Origin: Clostridia bacterium
GTDB lineage: Bacteria > Bacillota > Clostridia > Oscillospirales > CAG-272
Assembly (NCBI GenBank): GCA_017450965.1
Contig: JAFSSQ010000016.1
Location: forward strand, 1 to 48,997
Reading direction: 5' to 3'
Length of the DNA stretch: 48,997 nt
The first letter of the stretch is position 1. Every line of letters starts with the position of its first letter. Below are positions 35,102 through 43,696 of the stretch, piece after piece. A program made the position numbers and the translations under genes. The notes beneath the pieces are model-generated. The model saw only the letters and a program-made list of their open reading frames with translations, searched no databases and was not told where the DNA came from.

Positions 35102-36913
35102 TTACTCCTCGTCAAGCCGCAGCACCGCCATAAACGCCTCGGGCGAGACTTCCACGGTGCCGAGCTTGCGCATCTTCTTTTTGCCTTCCTTCTGCTTTTC
35201 CAACAGTTTCTTTTTGCGCGTGATATCGCCGCCGTAGCATTTGGCAAGCACGTCCTTGCGCATCGCCTTGACGGTCTCCCGCGCGATGATCCGGGATCCG
35301 ATCGCCGCCTGGATCGGCACTTCAAAGAGCTGGCGCGGGATGTTGTCCTTCAGCTTTTCGGCGATCTTGCGGGCTCTCGCGTAGGCCTTTTCCTCGTGGA
35401 CGATAAAGGAGAGCGCGTCGACCTGATCGCCGTTGAGGAGAAAGTCGAGCTTGACGAGCTTGGAGGGCTCGTACCCCTTGAGATCGTAGTCGAGCGAGGC
35501 GTAGCCCTTCGTGCGGCTCTTGAGCGCGTCGAAAAAGTCGTAGATGATCTCATTGAGCGGCAGATCGTAATGCAGCTCGACGCGCGAAGCGTCAAGGTAC
35601 TTCATATCAAAGAAAACGCCGCGCCGGTCCTGGCAGAGATCCATGATCCCGCCGACGTACTCGGAGGGGGTGATGATGCTCGCCTTCACGATCGGCTCCC
35701 GCGCCTCTTTCGTTTCGTCGGCGGTAGGAAAGTTGGAGGGGTTGTCGATATAACGGACTGTTCCGTCCGACATCACGACCTCGTAAATGACGCTCGGCGC
35801 CGTTGTGATCAGATCCAGGTTGAACTCCCGCTCCAGCCGCTCCTCGATGATCTCCATGTGCAGAAGACCGAGAAAACCGCATCGGAAGCCGAAGCCGAGC
35901 GCGGCGGAGGTCTCCGGCTCGTATTGGAGCGCGGCGTCGTTGAGCTGGAGTTTTTCCAGCGCGTCGCGCAGATCGCCGTACCGGGCGCCGTCCGCCGGAT
36001 AGATGCCGGCGTAGACCATCGGCTGTACGGCGCGGAAGCCGGGCAGCGGCTCCGCTGCCGGCCGTTCCGCGTGGGTAACGGTATCTCCGACCCGTGTGTC
36101 GCGCACGTTCTTGATGCTGGCAGTCAGGTAACCGACCTCCCCCGCGGAGAGCGTGCCCGTGTGGCTGAGACCGAAGGGCTCGAGAACGCCGACCTCCACC
36201 ACCTCAAAGCGTGCGCCGGTGCCCATCAGAAGGATCTTATCCCCGTCCCGGAGCGTTCCCTCTTTGACGCGGATGTAAACGACCACGCCGAGATAGCTAT
36301 CGTAATAAGAGTCGAAAATGAGGCAGGAGAGAGGCGCGTCCGGGTCTCCCTTCGGCGCGGGGAGGTCGCGGACGATCGCGTCGAGGACCTGGCTGATGTT
36401 CTGCCCCGTTTTGGCGGAGACCGCGGGGCAGTCCTCCGCCGGGATGCCGATCACGTCCTCGATCTCCCGGCGCACGTTCTCGACCTGCGCGGACGGGAGG
36501 TCGATCTTGTTGATCACGGGCACGATCTCCAGATCGGCGTCGATCGCCAGATAGGCGTTTGCCAGCGTCTGCGCCTCGATCCCCTGCGTGGCGTCAACCA
36601 CAAGCAGCGCCCCCTCGCACGCGTTGAGAGAGCGGGAGACCTCGTAGTTGAAGTCCACGTGGCCTGGGGTGTCGATCAGGTTGAGCGTGTACGTTTCTCC
36701 GTCGGAGGCGGTATAGGACATTTTAACGGCGCGCGCCTTGATCGTGATCCCGCGCTCGCGTTCAAGGTCCATGTTATCGAGGACCTGTTCCTCCATATCG
36801 CGGGTGGAAACGGTGCGCGTCGCCTCCAGAAGCCGGTCGGCGAGCGTGCTTTTTCCGTGGTCGATATGAGCGATGATGGAAAAGTTGCGGATGTTTTTCT
36901 GATTATCGTTCAC
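35102..36913 (-). CDS. lepA: Elongation factor 4 (LepA), ribosomal back-translocase GTPase
   Basis: A 603-residue translational GTPase of the usual LepA length. G1 AHIDHGKST (15-23), switch region [10 protein letters not shown]3 DTPGHVDF, G4 NKID. Domain III/V and the C-terminal LepA-specific domain end with [26 protein letters not shown], the family hallmark. It acts on stalled ribosomes in the cytoplasm. The start is GTG at 36913-36911, supported by AAAGGTAAC 8 bases upstream and by the conserved N-terminus. It has a good promoter at 36967-36995 and leads into hemW. Confidence 0.97.
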   Translation of the reverse strand: MNDNQKNIRNFSIIAHIDHGKSTLADRLLEATRTVSTRDMEEQVLDNMDLERERGITIKARAVKMSYTASDGETYTLNLIDTPGHVDFNYEVSRSLNACEGALLVVDATQGIEAQTLANAYLAIDADLEIVPVINKIDLPSAQVENVRREIEDVIGIPAEDCPAVSAKTGQNISQVLDAIVRDLPAPKGDPDAPLSCLIFDSYYDSYLGVVVYIRVKEGTLRDGDKILLMGTGARFEVVEVGVLEPFGLSHTGTLSAGEVGYLTASIKNVRDTRVGDTVTHAERPAAEPLPGFRAVQPMVYAGIYPADGARYGDLRDALEKLQLNDAALQYEPETSAALGFGFRCGFLGLLHMEIIEERLEREFNLDLITTAPSVIYEVVMSDGTVRYIDNPSNFPTADETKEAREPIVKASIITPSEYVGGIMDLCQDRRGVFFDMKYLDASRVELHYDLPLNEIIYDFFDALKSRTKGYASLDYDLKGYEPSKLVKLDFLLNGDQVDALSFIVHEEKAYARARKIAEKLKDNIPRQLFEVPIQAAIGSRIIARETVKAMRKDVLAKCYGGDITRKKKLLEKQKEGKKKMRKLGTVEVSPEAFMAVLRLDEE

Positions 36914-36966
36914 GTTGTGTTACCTTTCGCAGATCTGAAAGGGAAAACCCCCTGCTATCTGCTTTT

Positions 36967-36995
36967 ATTCTACACGAAAACCCGCTCTCCGTCAA
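36967..36995 (-). promoter_or_regulatory. Promoter of lepA-hemW
   Basis: Minus strand TTGACG (36995-36990), 17 bp, TAGAAT (36972-36967), about 55 bp before the GTG start. Confidence 0.8.
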
Positions 36996-37026
36996 GGGCT
37001 TTGGAGGAGAAAAGGAAAGGCGCCGC

Positions 37027-38001
37027 TTATCGCGACGCCTGCTTGCGGAGACGGTGAAAAAAGAAGCAAAAGGCGTAATAGATCGGAACGGTAAAGAAGA
37101 GCGGAAGGGCGGCGATCCACGCGCCGAAGGAAAAACCGAGCCAGAGATAGACCCCGAGCGGGATCATCGGGAAAAAGAAGAAAAACGGCTCGCGGCGGAC
37201 GGCGGCTTCCACCAGACTGTGATAAAGAGGGAAGAGAAAAAGAAGGATCCACGCGGGATGCCAGTTTTTTGTGAGGAGTCCGACCGTGCAGAACGCGCCG
37301 AGCGCGATCAGTCCGACCGGCAGCAGATGGAAGGGGTGGAGCTTCTCTGGCGCGGGGGACGGTTCCGGTGTTTTGTCCTCGTTCTCGTCCTCGTCCGCGT
37401 CCGTGCCCTTGCCTTCACCCTCGTTCTCGTTTGCCGCGTCTTCTTCGCGGGGGAGTATGGTATCGTCTGCCGTATTTTCTTCCGGGGAGGGAACGGGCGT
37501 ATGTACCGCCTCGTCGGCGGGGAAGTCGGCCTGTTCCGGCGGGACGGCTTCCTTCGAAAAGGCGCGGACAACGTCCGGGTCGTCCGGGAAGATCGCCGGC
37601 GTTTCGGGGGAGGTGATCGGCGGGACCTCGGTCACGCGCTCCTCACCCGGCTCGGGGGTCGGCTCCGGCAGCTCGGTCGGACGTTCTCTCAGCGGATCGG
37701 GTTCTTTTTCCGGATCCAGCGGGTCGATCGTCCCGGGAAAGTCCGGTTTTTTCTCGGGCGCGGCGGGCTCGTCGGCTTCCTTTCGGGCGTGCTCCGGCGC
37801 GCTCAGCCCAAGGATTTCGTCGACAGATATGCCGTAGAGTTTCGCCAGGGCGATCAGGTTGTCGATATCGGGCGAGGCCTCCGCGCGTTCCCATTTACTG
37901 ATCGACTGGCGGCTCAATCCGAGCATCCCCGCCAGCGACTCCTGCGTGTATCCGCGCGAGGATCGCAGCGCCGCGAGGCGCCGCGCGGTTTCTTTTGTCA
38001 T
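37027..38001 (-). CDS. XRE-type DNA-binding protein with acidic linker and membrane domain
   Basis: This 324-residue protein has an N-terminal Cro/CI helix-turn-helix (about 5-62: LRSSRGYTQESLAGMLGLSRQSISKWER). A 150-residue linker rich in Pro, Glu and Asp follows (about 70-220). The C-terminal membrane region has three to four helices (about 222-318), ending in basic RLRKQASR. The HTH is typical of phage-like repressors that also occur fused to membrane domains in Bacillota. This layout suggests a regulator tethered to the membrane, able to sense envelope or lipid state; inference only. AAAAGGAGAACG precedes the ATG. It lies between lepA and rubrerythrin on the same strand; no clear promoter. 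Confidence 0.85.
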   Translation of the reverse strand: MTKETARRLAALRSSRGYTQESLAGMLGLSRQSISKWERAEASPDIDNLIALAKLYGISVDEILGLSAPEHARKEADEPAAPEKKPDFPGTIDPLDPEKEPDPLRERPTELPEPTPEPGEERVTEVPPITSPETPAIFPDDPDVVRAFSKEAVPPEQADFPADEAVHTPVPSPEENTADDTILPREEDAANENEGEGKGTDADEDENEDKTPEPSPAPEKLHPFHLLPVGLIALGAFCTVGLLTKNWHPAWILLFLFPLYHSLVEAAVRREPFFFFFPMIPLGVYLWLGFSFGAWIAALPLFFTVPIYYAFCFFFHRLRKQASR

Positions 38002-38049
38002 GATCGTTCTCCTTTTTTCGTCTTTTCTCCAGTATGGCCGGCATCCGCG

Positions 38050-38097
38050 TTTTTATACGGGAAAAGAGAAGCGGCACGGTTTTTCGCCGTACCGCTT
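38050..38097 (-). terminator. Terminator of the rubrerythrin gene
   Basis: An 11-bp stem AAGCGGTACGG / CCGTGCCGCTT (one mismatch), followed on the minus strand by CTCTTTTCCC. Confidence 0.7.
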
Positions 38098-38108
38098 GTC
38101 CGGAGCGC

Positions 38109-38648
38109 TTAGTAATTCTCGGGACGGACCATGAAGAAGGCCTTGGGATGGGCGCAGACGGGGCACACTTCCGGCGCCTTCGGCCCGATATGGATGTGAC
38201 CGCAGTTCCGGCATTCCCAGATCGTGTCGCCGTCGCGGGAGAAGACGATCTCGCCCTCGACTTTCCGGAGCAGTTCGCGATACCGCTCCTCGTGCGCTTT
38301 TTCGATCTTGGCGACCGCCTCAAAAAGGTAAGCGATACGGGTGAAGCCCTCTTCTTTGGCGACCTTGGCAAACTCGGGATACATCTCGGTCCACTCGAAG
38401 TTTTCGCCGCCGGCGGCGTCCTTCAGGTTTTCGGGGGTGGAGGGAACGGCGTCGCCGTGCAGGATCTTGAACCAGAGTTTCGCGTGCTCTTTTTCGTTGT
38501 TTGCGGTCTCCTCAAAGATGGCCGCGATCTGCTCGTAGCCGTCCTTTTTGGCTTTGGAGGCATAGTAGGTATATTTGTTTCTCGCCTGGGATTCGCCGGC
38601 AAACGCCGCCATCAGATTTGCTTCGGTTTTAGAGCCTTTGAGTTCCAT
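38109..38648 (-). CDS. rbr: Rubrerythrin
   Basis: A 179-residue classical rubrerythrin. The N-terminal ferritin-like di-iron four-helix bundle (about 1-140) has ligand motifs [22 protein letters not shown] and [14 protein letters not shown]. The C-terminal rubredoxin domain has two Cys pairs, CRNCG and [11 protein letters not shown]. It reduces hydrogen peroxide to water in anaerobes, taking electrons via rubredoxin or NADH. The ATG at 38648 follows AGGAGAAAG; an upstream in-frame start overlaps the promoter. It is monocistronic with a perfect consensus promoter, so strongly expressed. Confidence 0.96.
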   Translation of the reverse strand: MELKGSKTEANLMAAFAGESQARNKYTYYASKAKKDGYEQIAAIFEETANNEKEHAKLWFKILHGDAVPSTPENLKDAAGGENFEWTEMYPEFAKVAKEEGFTRIAYLFEAVAKIEKAHEERYRELLRKVEGEIVFSRDGDTIWECRNCGHIHIGPKAPEVCPVCAHPKAFFMVRPENY

Positions 38649-38682
38649 ATTCTTTCTCCTTTTTTGAGTTTTCGTTGTTTTC

Positions 38683-38711
38683 ATTATATCGTTTCCGGGG
38701 CTTTTTGTCAA
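38683..38711 (-). promoter_or_regulatory. Promoter of rubrerythrin
   Basis: Minus strand perfect TTGACA (38711-38706), 17 bp, perfect TATAAT (38688-38683), 34 bp before the ATG. No PerR-like operator was evident over it. Confidence 0.92.
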
Positions 38712-38754
38712 CGCGAAAACAGAAAAAAACTTTGATTTATTTTCCTCGAAAACC

Positions 38755-38783
38755 TTGACATCGCGAAAATGTTGTGTTAGTAT
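38755..38783 (+). promoter_or_regulatory. Promoter of tRNA-Arg
   Basis: Perfect TTGACA (38755-38760), 17 bp, TAGTAT (38778-38783), 14 bp before the mature tRNA. It is back to back with the rubrerythrin promoter. Confidence 0.7.
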
Positions 38784-38797
38784 ATACAGGCGGTTAA

Positions 38798-38873
38798 GCG
38801 CCCTTAGCTCAGCGGATAGAGTGCCCGGCTACGAACCGGTAGGTCGAAGGTTCGAATCCTTTAGGGCGCGCCA
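38798..38873 (+). tRNA. tRNA-Arg (anticodon ACG)
   Basis: A complete 76-nt cloverleaf: acceptor GCGCCCT / AGGGCGC, D-arm TAGCTCAGCGGATAGAG, anticodon stem CCCGG/CCGG around CTACGAA (anticodon ACG, wobble A expected to be edited to inosine by TadA), T-arm GGTTCGAATCC, and an encoded CCA at 38871-38873. Confidence 0.96.
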
Positions 38874-38905
38874 CGAAAAAACCTCGCGTGAGCGAGGTTT
38901 TTTCG
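38874..38905 (+). terminator. Terminator of tRNA-Arg
   Basis: AAAAAACCTCGC, loop GTGA, GCGAGGTTTTTT, directly after the CCA end; symmetrical enough to work on both strands. Confidence 0.92.
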
Positions 38906-38910
38906 ATCCA

Positions 38911-39141
38911 AGCAGCCGACAGACGGCTTGGCATGGCATCACGGCGGGGCCGTGTATGGAATCAGCCGCTCTGCGGCTGTATGGCATCACGCGCCGCGCG
39001 CGTGTACGTCCTCTCCGTCGGCTTGATCGCATACATCCCTTCGGGATGATTCCATTCAGCCTTTTCGGGCTGATGCCATACCGCTCTGCGAGCGGATCAC
39101 ATACACGCCTGCGGCGTGATGATAGCGGGCTTTCGCCCGTA
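38911..39141. repeat. Array of about nine short hairpins in two opposed orientations
   Basis: Stems differ in sequence but each is self-complementary with a 3-nt loop in most. CACGGC/GCCGTG (38940-38954), CAGCCGC/GCGGCTG (38963-38979), CACGCGC/GCGCGTG (38988-39004), CATCCC/GGGATG (39034-39048), CAGCC/GGCTG (39057-39072), CCGCTC/GAGCGG (39081-39095), CACGCC/GGCGTG (39104-39118), GCGGGC/GCCCGT (39125-39140); a degenerate AGCCG/CGGCT lies at 38914-38928. Period is 21-25 bp within each block. The right block has flanks CATA before and GAT-N-C after; the left block has the exact reverse complement of these flanks, meeting at a core at about 39009-39029. It lies between the tRNA and GH127 terminators and has no coding potential I believe in. 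Confidence 0.8.
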
Positions 39142-39165
39142 GATATGAGTCGGTGACGGAGAAGA

Positions 39166-39193
39166 AAAAGGACAGACGAGCGTCTGTCCTTTT
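39166..39193. terminator. Terminator of the GH127 gene
   Basis: A 13-bp perfect stem AAAAGGACAGACG / CGTCTGTCCTTTT with a 2-nt apex (AG), continuing on the minus strand into TTTTTCTTC. Confidence 0.88.
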
Positions 39194-39218
39194 GCGTTCT
39201 GTTTTCGTATCAAACGCG

Positions 39219-42200
39219 TCAGTCTTTCTTTTTTGCGCGTTTCTTTTTCGCGGTTACGGCTAAGGTGACGCCGACAGCCGCCGCGGCGGCCGCCGCTGAT
39301 GCCGCTATCGCGGCCGCGGTCTTTTTCCTTTCGCTTCCCGGAGCGCCGTCTGAAGGAACGGCCGCCGTCCCGGATGCGGAAGAAGCGGGTTCCGTCCCGG
39401 TCTCCGGAGGAGCGTCGGTTTCCAGCGGAACGGAAACGACGCTGCCGACGAGCTTCCACTCAATGATCCCCACCGCTTTGCCGGAGACGGCGTTTTTCAT
39501 CTCTATCCGGATCGAATCGGTCCGTACTTCTCTGAACGTGTATTCGTTTACCGAACCGTAGGTTATCCTGTCACTGTCCTGCCCCGTTACCGGCCGGTAT
39601 TTGCCCGTGGCGGTATCCCGATAGTATATGGTAAAGCTGTCCGGCAGAGAAACGCCGCTGCTGTCACGGTACCATCTGATAAGGCAGGCGGAAACATCCA
39701 CCTCGTATGAAAAATCATACTGGACCCACGGGTCGCTGATAACCGATGTTGCCGATTTGTAGCTTGTCCATCTCTTCGCCGCATTGTCCGTGCCGTCGTT
39801 TAAATGGTAAACCGAGTCTCCGTTATAAGTATAGGAGGCCGAGGGGACGGCGTACGCCTCGAGCGAGGCGTGTGCGCGAGGTTCCGTCGGTACGTGGACT
39901 ATCATCGCGCCTTTTCCGCGGTTCGCGCGGGCGTAAAAAGGAATAAAAGTCCAGACGACCGCCGCGCTGCCGCCGGGGCTGTCCGTCGTCCCTTTCTGCT
40001 TTATGAGATTCATATCTCGCACGCCGTAGGGGTCTGTCTTGCCGTCGAGCGACTCGACCTTCACGATTTCCGCCGGGGAGGAGACGTCGATATAAGCGGA
40101 GAAAACGTCGAAATCGTTATCGGCGGCTTCCGCAAGATAGACAAGCGGTCCGCGGCGGAGAGCAACGCATCCCGCGTTGCTCTTGACTTGATCGGGCGAG
40201 CTTTCGTATTGCGTTTCCATGGAGAATCTTATCTCCGCCGTATCGCCGCTTTTCCATACGCGCTCAAGCCGGATATACCCGTCTTCGGCGGCGGAAACGG
40301 AGATTGCGGCGCCGTTTATTTTCACAAAAGCGCCGGAGCTCCAGCCCGGCACGCGGACAGATACCGCAACGGGCGAGGATGGCGCTGCCGAAACGACGAA
40401 GGAAACGTCTCCGTTCCAGGGAAATGCGCTTTCAAGCTGAAGGGAGAAAACGCCGGAGGACAGCTTGATTTCCGCGCTGTTGGTGATAAACTGGTCGATA
40501 TATATACAGTCGCCCGACGTTTTGTAGAGATACCCGCCGAGAGAAAGGATCGTGCGTGTGAAGTTCGGGGGACAACAGGCGGTGCCGTACCATTCATTGC
40601 GCTCCAGCCCCGTCATGGAAGCGAGGGTGTTGCGGTAGAAGAAGCGATTTCCTTCAAAGTTGACGCAGCCGAGCACGGTGTTGTAAAGGTCGGTTTCCAC
40701 TTTGTCCGCGTAGACGGAGTTGAGATAAAGCTTGCCCATACTGCGGTTCCACATCATATTTGCGATACCGGCGCAGGTCTCGCAGTAGGAGGTAAGGTCG
40801 TAAAGGTCGTATGCGTCGGCAAATCCTTCGTTTGCCGCGCTCTGTCCAACGCCGCCGGTTATGTATTGCTTGGTTTCCGAAACGTCCTTCCAGAGCGCCG
40901 TCAGCGCCTTGTCGTATTTTTTTGCGTATTCTTCGTCTATTGCGGCGAGCTCAGCCATAGCCGTGTACATATACTCCGCGCGGACCGCGTGTCCGACGGC
41001 GGAAACCTGCTCGGATACCGGCGCATGGTCCTGCCTGTAAGGCTTTTTGTCGCCGGTCACCGTGCGGTCGGCATAGTCTCCGCGCACTTCAAGGAAGAAC
41101 GCGGCAAGATCGGCGTACCGGCCGGAACGGAGCTTCAGAGAAGGATCCTCCGCCGCGGCGGCGTATCTGGCAAGCGCCAGAAGCGCGATCTCAATCTCCT
41201 GATGTCCCGCTATCTGCTTGCGTTGTCCGGCGCCGTAACCGAAGGTGGAAACGAGGTGGTCGGCGCATTTCACCGCCATATCGAAAAGACGTGTATCTTT
41301 TCCGCCGGTCGATTCGCAGTGCGCGATCGCCGCTTCAATAAAATGGCCCATACAGTAAAGCTCGTGCTTCGTTATGTCTGTGTATTTTTCCATCCCGCCG
41401 AGCGTATAGTACGTGTCAAAATATCCGCTTTGCTCCTGCGCGTCGATATAATACGGGATCCATTCTTCCAGTTTTGCCCTGATCCGCGCCTGCGCGGAAA
41501 GGATCTCAGCGTCCCCCGCCGCGTCTGCGGACAATGCGTAACACATAGACTCCAGCACCTTGTGGACGTCCGAGTCCACGTAGAGCGCGCCGGAGAAGGC
41601 GGAATACGGCTCGCCACGGTTCTTTTTTGCCGCGTTCTTGATGTTGGGGATGCCGCCGGTCGGCTTTTCGACGTTGGCTATCGCCGCCGGGAGTATCACG
41701 CAGACCGTTTGCTTGATATAGTCGCGGAAGAACCCGCCGTTGATCGTTACGTCGGTATAAGGAACGAGCGATACGCTCTCTGTAAACTCTTTAAGCGCCG
41801 ATACTGTCACGGAAGCTTTGACCTCTCTTTGCGACGATGCTATTTTCGCTTTAAAAACATAACGGCCCGGTTTGTCCGGATCGTAGTTTTCACCGTACCA
41901 TTCTCCGAGCGGAGCCGTGGCGGTGACGGAAGGGACAGCTTCCGCTTCGTTAAGTTCGCTCCCGGACGCGGTGCGCACGGTAAAGGAGGAGCACTCAAAA
42001 AGCTGTTTATAGGTCCTGAGCCCGACTCTGCCCTTGCCGTACGCCGGGACGCCGCCGGAGAGCGTGCTTTGATAGAGCAGATTTCCGTCTATCCATACGG
42101 CTAATCTGTTGCCGTAGAGCAGGACTTTCAGCGTATACTCCTTCCCGGTCTGATAGGAGATCGAAACGGTTTTGATCAGATGCCATTTGTTTTCGCTGTA

Positions 42201-42749
42201 TCCGATCGTCAGAGCGTCCGCGCCGCCGTACTTTCCGATTCCGACGTAGTAGCCGAGATAGGCGTCCGAGTTTTTGCCTGTGACGTTCGTTGCGCGCAGC
42301 ATAACGCCGAAATTATTGTCGATCGCTTCGGAGGTGCCTTTCAGTTTTGCTTCGATAACGAAATCCTCGTACTCGCCGCCGGTCAGCGCCATCATTTTGG
42401 CGGAAGACGATACCGCGGCGAATTTTTCCGCCGCAAAGGAGGTCGCGTCGCTGTCGAAGAGCGTCCAGTCCGAACGGTTCATTTCAGCCGTATACAGCGT
42501 CTGCGCGGCGGCAGCGGAAACGGAAGCAACTTTTACCGTCGTTTCCTTCGGCAGTGAGGCGCGCACCGCTTCGTAAGAGGTGCCGAGCGGCACGACGGTA
42601 TCTCCGCAGTCCTCTGCCGAAAGGATCTCCATCCCGTCCGGCATATCCGCTTTGATTCCGGGAAGGAGAACGGCGAGCGCCGGCAGCAGCGTCAGTGAGG
42701 CGAGCGCCGCGGAAAGGTATTTTATCATCCGTTTTTTTCCGCTTTTCAT
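39219..42749 (-). CDS. Giant membrane-anchored GH127 beta-L-arabinofuranosidase with accessory domains
   Basis: A 1176-residue surface enzyme: Sec signal peptide (1-35); a LamG/concanavalin-like domain (about 90-260; WTLFDSDATSFAAEKF, LKVLLYGNRLAVWIDG); a short beta domain; a GH127 (DUF1680) alpha/alpha-barrel (about 335-930); an F5/8-type (CBM32-like) C-terminal domain (about 960-1105); and a Ser/Pro/Glu linker, Ala-rich membrane helix and KKKRAKKKD tail. The metal-thiolate catalytic set of family GH127 is visible: Glu657 and Cys659 (SYCETCAGIANM), then Cys725 and Cys726 (ACCPPNFTR), where the first of the pair is the nucleophile. It should remove beta-L-arabinofuranose from hydroxyproline-rich glycoproteins or side chains. 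Much longer than the roughly 650-residue core family. Confidence 0.9.
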   Translation of the reverse strand: MKSGKKRMIKYLSAALASLTLLPALAVLLPGIKADMPDGMEILSAEDCGDTVVPLGTSYEAVRASLPKETTVKVASVSAAAAQTLYTAEMNRSDWTLFDSDATSFAAEKFAAVSSSAKMMALTGGEYEDFVIEAKLKGTSEAIDNNFGVMLRATNVTGKNSDAYLGYYVGIGKYGGADALTIGYSENKWHLIKTVSISYQTGKEYTLKVLLYGNRLAVWIDGNLLYQSTLSGGVPAYGKGRVGLRTYKQLFECSSFTVRTASGSELNEAEAVPSVTATAPLGEWYGENYDPDKPGRYVFKAKIASSQREVKASVTVSALKEFTESVSLVPYTDVTINGGFFRDYIKQTVCVILPAAIANVEKPTGGIPNIKNAAKKNRGEPYSAFSGALYVDSDVHKVLESMCYALSADAAGDAEILSAQARIRAKLEEWIPYYIDAQEQSGYFDTYYTLGGMEKYTDITKHELYCMGHFIEAAIAHCESTGGKDTRLFDMAVKCADHLVSTFGYGAGQRKQIAGHQEIEIALLALARYAAAAEDPSLKLRSGRYADLAAFFLEVRGDYADRTVTGDKKPYRQDHAPVSEQVSAVGHAVRAEYMYTAMAELAAIDEEYAKKYDKALTALWKDVSETKQYITGGVGQSAANEGFADAYDLYDLTSYCETCAGIANMMWNRSMGKLYLNSVYADKVETDLYNTVLGCVNFEGNRFFYRNTLASMTGLERNEWYGTACCPPNFTRTILSLGGYLYKTSGDCIYIDQFITNSAEIKLSSGVFSLQLESAFPWNGDVSFVVSAAPSSPVAVSVRVPGWSSGAFVKINGAAISVSAAEDGYIRLERVWKSGDTAEIRFSMETQYESSPDQVKSNAGCVALRRGPLVYLAEAADNDFDVFSAYIDVSSPAEIVKVESLDGKTDPYGVRDMNLIKQKGTTDSPGGSAAVVWTFIPFYARANRGKGAMIVHVPTEPRAHASLEAYAVPSASYTYNGDSVYHLNDGTDNAAKRWTSYKSATSVISDPWVQYDFSYEVDVSACLIRWYRDSSGVSLPDSFTIYYRDTATGKYRPVTGQDSDRITYGSVNEYTFREVRTDSIRIEMKNAVSGKAVGIIEWKLVGSVVSVPLETDAPPETGTEPASSASGTAAVPSDGAPGSERKKTAAAIAASAAAAAAAVGVTLAVTAKKKRAKKKD

Positions 42750-42784
42750 ATTGATCTCCGTAGAAAGAGGATTCTTTAATTTAA

Positions 42785-42813
42785 TTTTAAGATAAAATGA
42801 GACGATCTATCAA
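42785..42813 (-). promoter_or_regulatory. Weak candidate promoter of the GH127 gene
   Basis: Minus strand TTGATA (42813-42808), 17 bp, TTAAAA (42790-42785), about 36 bp before the ATG in a very AT-rich stretch. The -10 is poor, so the start site is uncertain. Confidence 0.35.
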
Positions 42814-42904
42814 GAGAAAACTTGTTTTTTCGGTTGAAATTCTGTTTTTATTTTCGCGGTTTGAGAAGACTTCGGTTTTTGATTGCTCGTTTTTCCGAAA
42901 CGAT

Positions 42905-42934
42905 GAAAAAAGAGGAGATGTATCCCCTCTTTTT
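42905..42934. terminator. Terminator of the small esterase gene
   Basis: AAAAAGAGG-GAT / ATC-CCTCTTTTT imperfect stem with A and T tails on both sides; it ends the ychF-esterase transcript before the GH127 promoter region. Confidence 0.8.
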
Positions 42935-42957
42935 CCGGCCGGATTTTTGCGGCGTGT

Positions 42958-43692
42958 TTATTTTTTCTTTTGCGCGAAGAGCCAGGAGACAAGGTCTTTT
43001 TCCGCGGCGATGAACGGCGCGATCCCGTGACCGGCGCCGCGGCAGACGGTGAGTTTGGGGTCGCCGCCGGCGGAGCGGATCGCATCCCGCATCTTTTCAA
43101 AAGCGGTAAAGGCGATCACGCTATCCACGTCCCCGTGGAAGATCCAAACGGGGACTTTTTGGGCAAAGCGGTCCGCTTTGGTCGGGTCGCCCGCGCCGGC
43201 GAAACTGACGGCGGCAGCAAAATGTTCCGGATAGCGGGTAAGCAGCCACCAGACGGCAAACGCCCCGCAGGAATAGCCGTTGAGATACACGCGGGCGGGA
43301 TCCGGCTTCAGCGCCTCCTCGGCAGCCAGAAGAAGTGCGTAGGCGGCGGTGAGATAGGGACTTTCATTTCGGGGATCCATGCGGTATTCGTCCGGCCTGT
43401 TCTCAAGGACCCATTGGGAAGTCACGGGGCAATGCGGCGCCAGCACGATACAGTTTCCGTGCTCCGCGATCACTCGCTTGGCGAGCGTGCACTCGCCGGT
43501 AGAGAGCTGTTTTTCGTTGTCGTCGCCGCGCGGACCGTTCCCGTGCAGAAAGAGGAAGACAGCGGGACGCTCGTTTTTCGCTTCCCCCGGGGCGGGGAGA
43601 TAGATCTGGAAGGGAAGAGAAACGCCCGCTCCCTGATAGACGCGCTTGTTCCAGGCGCCGGGGATCAGATCAGCAAATGCGGTTTTTTCCAT
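42958..43692 (-). CDS. Alpha/beta-hydrolase esterase (PHB-depolymerase/CE1-like), cytoplasmic
   Basis: A 244-residue single-domain hydrolase without a signal peptide. The triad is visible: Ser141 (GYSCGA), Asp190 (HGDVDS) and His222 (GAGHG), with oxyanion motif FLHGNGPRGDD. It is clearly related to the esterase domain at 19203-21287 (shared LHGNG/FHGNG-x-RG-x-DN and KQLS motifs). It may de-esterify imported oligosaccharides or act on small esters. It starts 4 bp after the ychF stop with no ribosome site of its own, so translation is probably coupled to ychF; that pairing looks accidental rather than functional. Confidence 0.85.
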   Translation of the reverse strand: MEKTAFADLIPGAWNKRVYQGAGVSLPFQIYLPAPGEAKNERPAVFLFLHGNGPRGDDNEKQLSTGECTLAKRVIAEHGNCIVLAPHCPVTSQWVLENRPDEYRMDPRNESPYLTAAYALLLAAEEALKPDPARVYLNGYSCGAFAVWWLLTRYPEHFAAAVSFAGAGDPTKADRFAQKVPVWIFHGDVDSVIAFTAFEKMRDAIRSAGGDPKLTVCRGAGHGIAPFIAAEKDLVSWLFAQKKK

Positions 43693-43696
43693 AGCG

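Noticed and set aside
34964-37057. A 697-codon plus-strand frame opposite lepA and hemW
   Set aside because: Antisense to two conserved housekeeping genes; composition typical of a shadow frame.
38683-38711. PerR operator over the rubrerythrin promoter
   Set aside because: No TTATAAT-type inverted repeat could be aligned; only the promoter boxes themselves are AT-rich.
38911-39141. CRISPR array
   Set aside because: Repeating units are themselves the variable hairpins at 21-25-bp spacing; there are no constant 23-47-bp repeats with unique spacers and no cas genes nearby.
38755-39156. A 133-codon plus-strand frame over tRNA-Arg and the hairpin array
   Set aside because: It runs through a tRNA, its promoter and terminator; the hairpin stems vary without regard to codon position.
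39804-42104. A 766-codon plus-strand frame opposite GH127
   Set aside because: Antisense to a gene with all catalytic motifs; no ribosome site or promoter.
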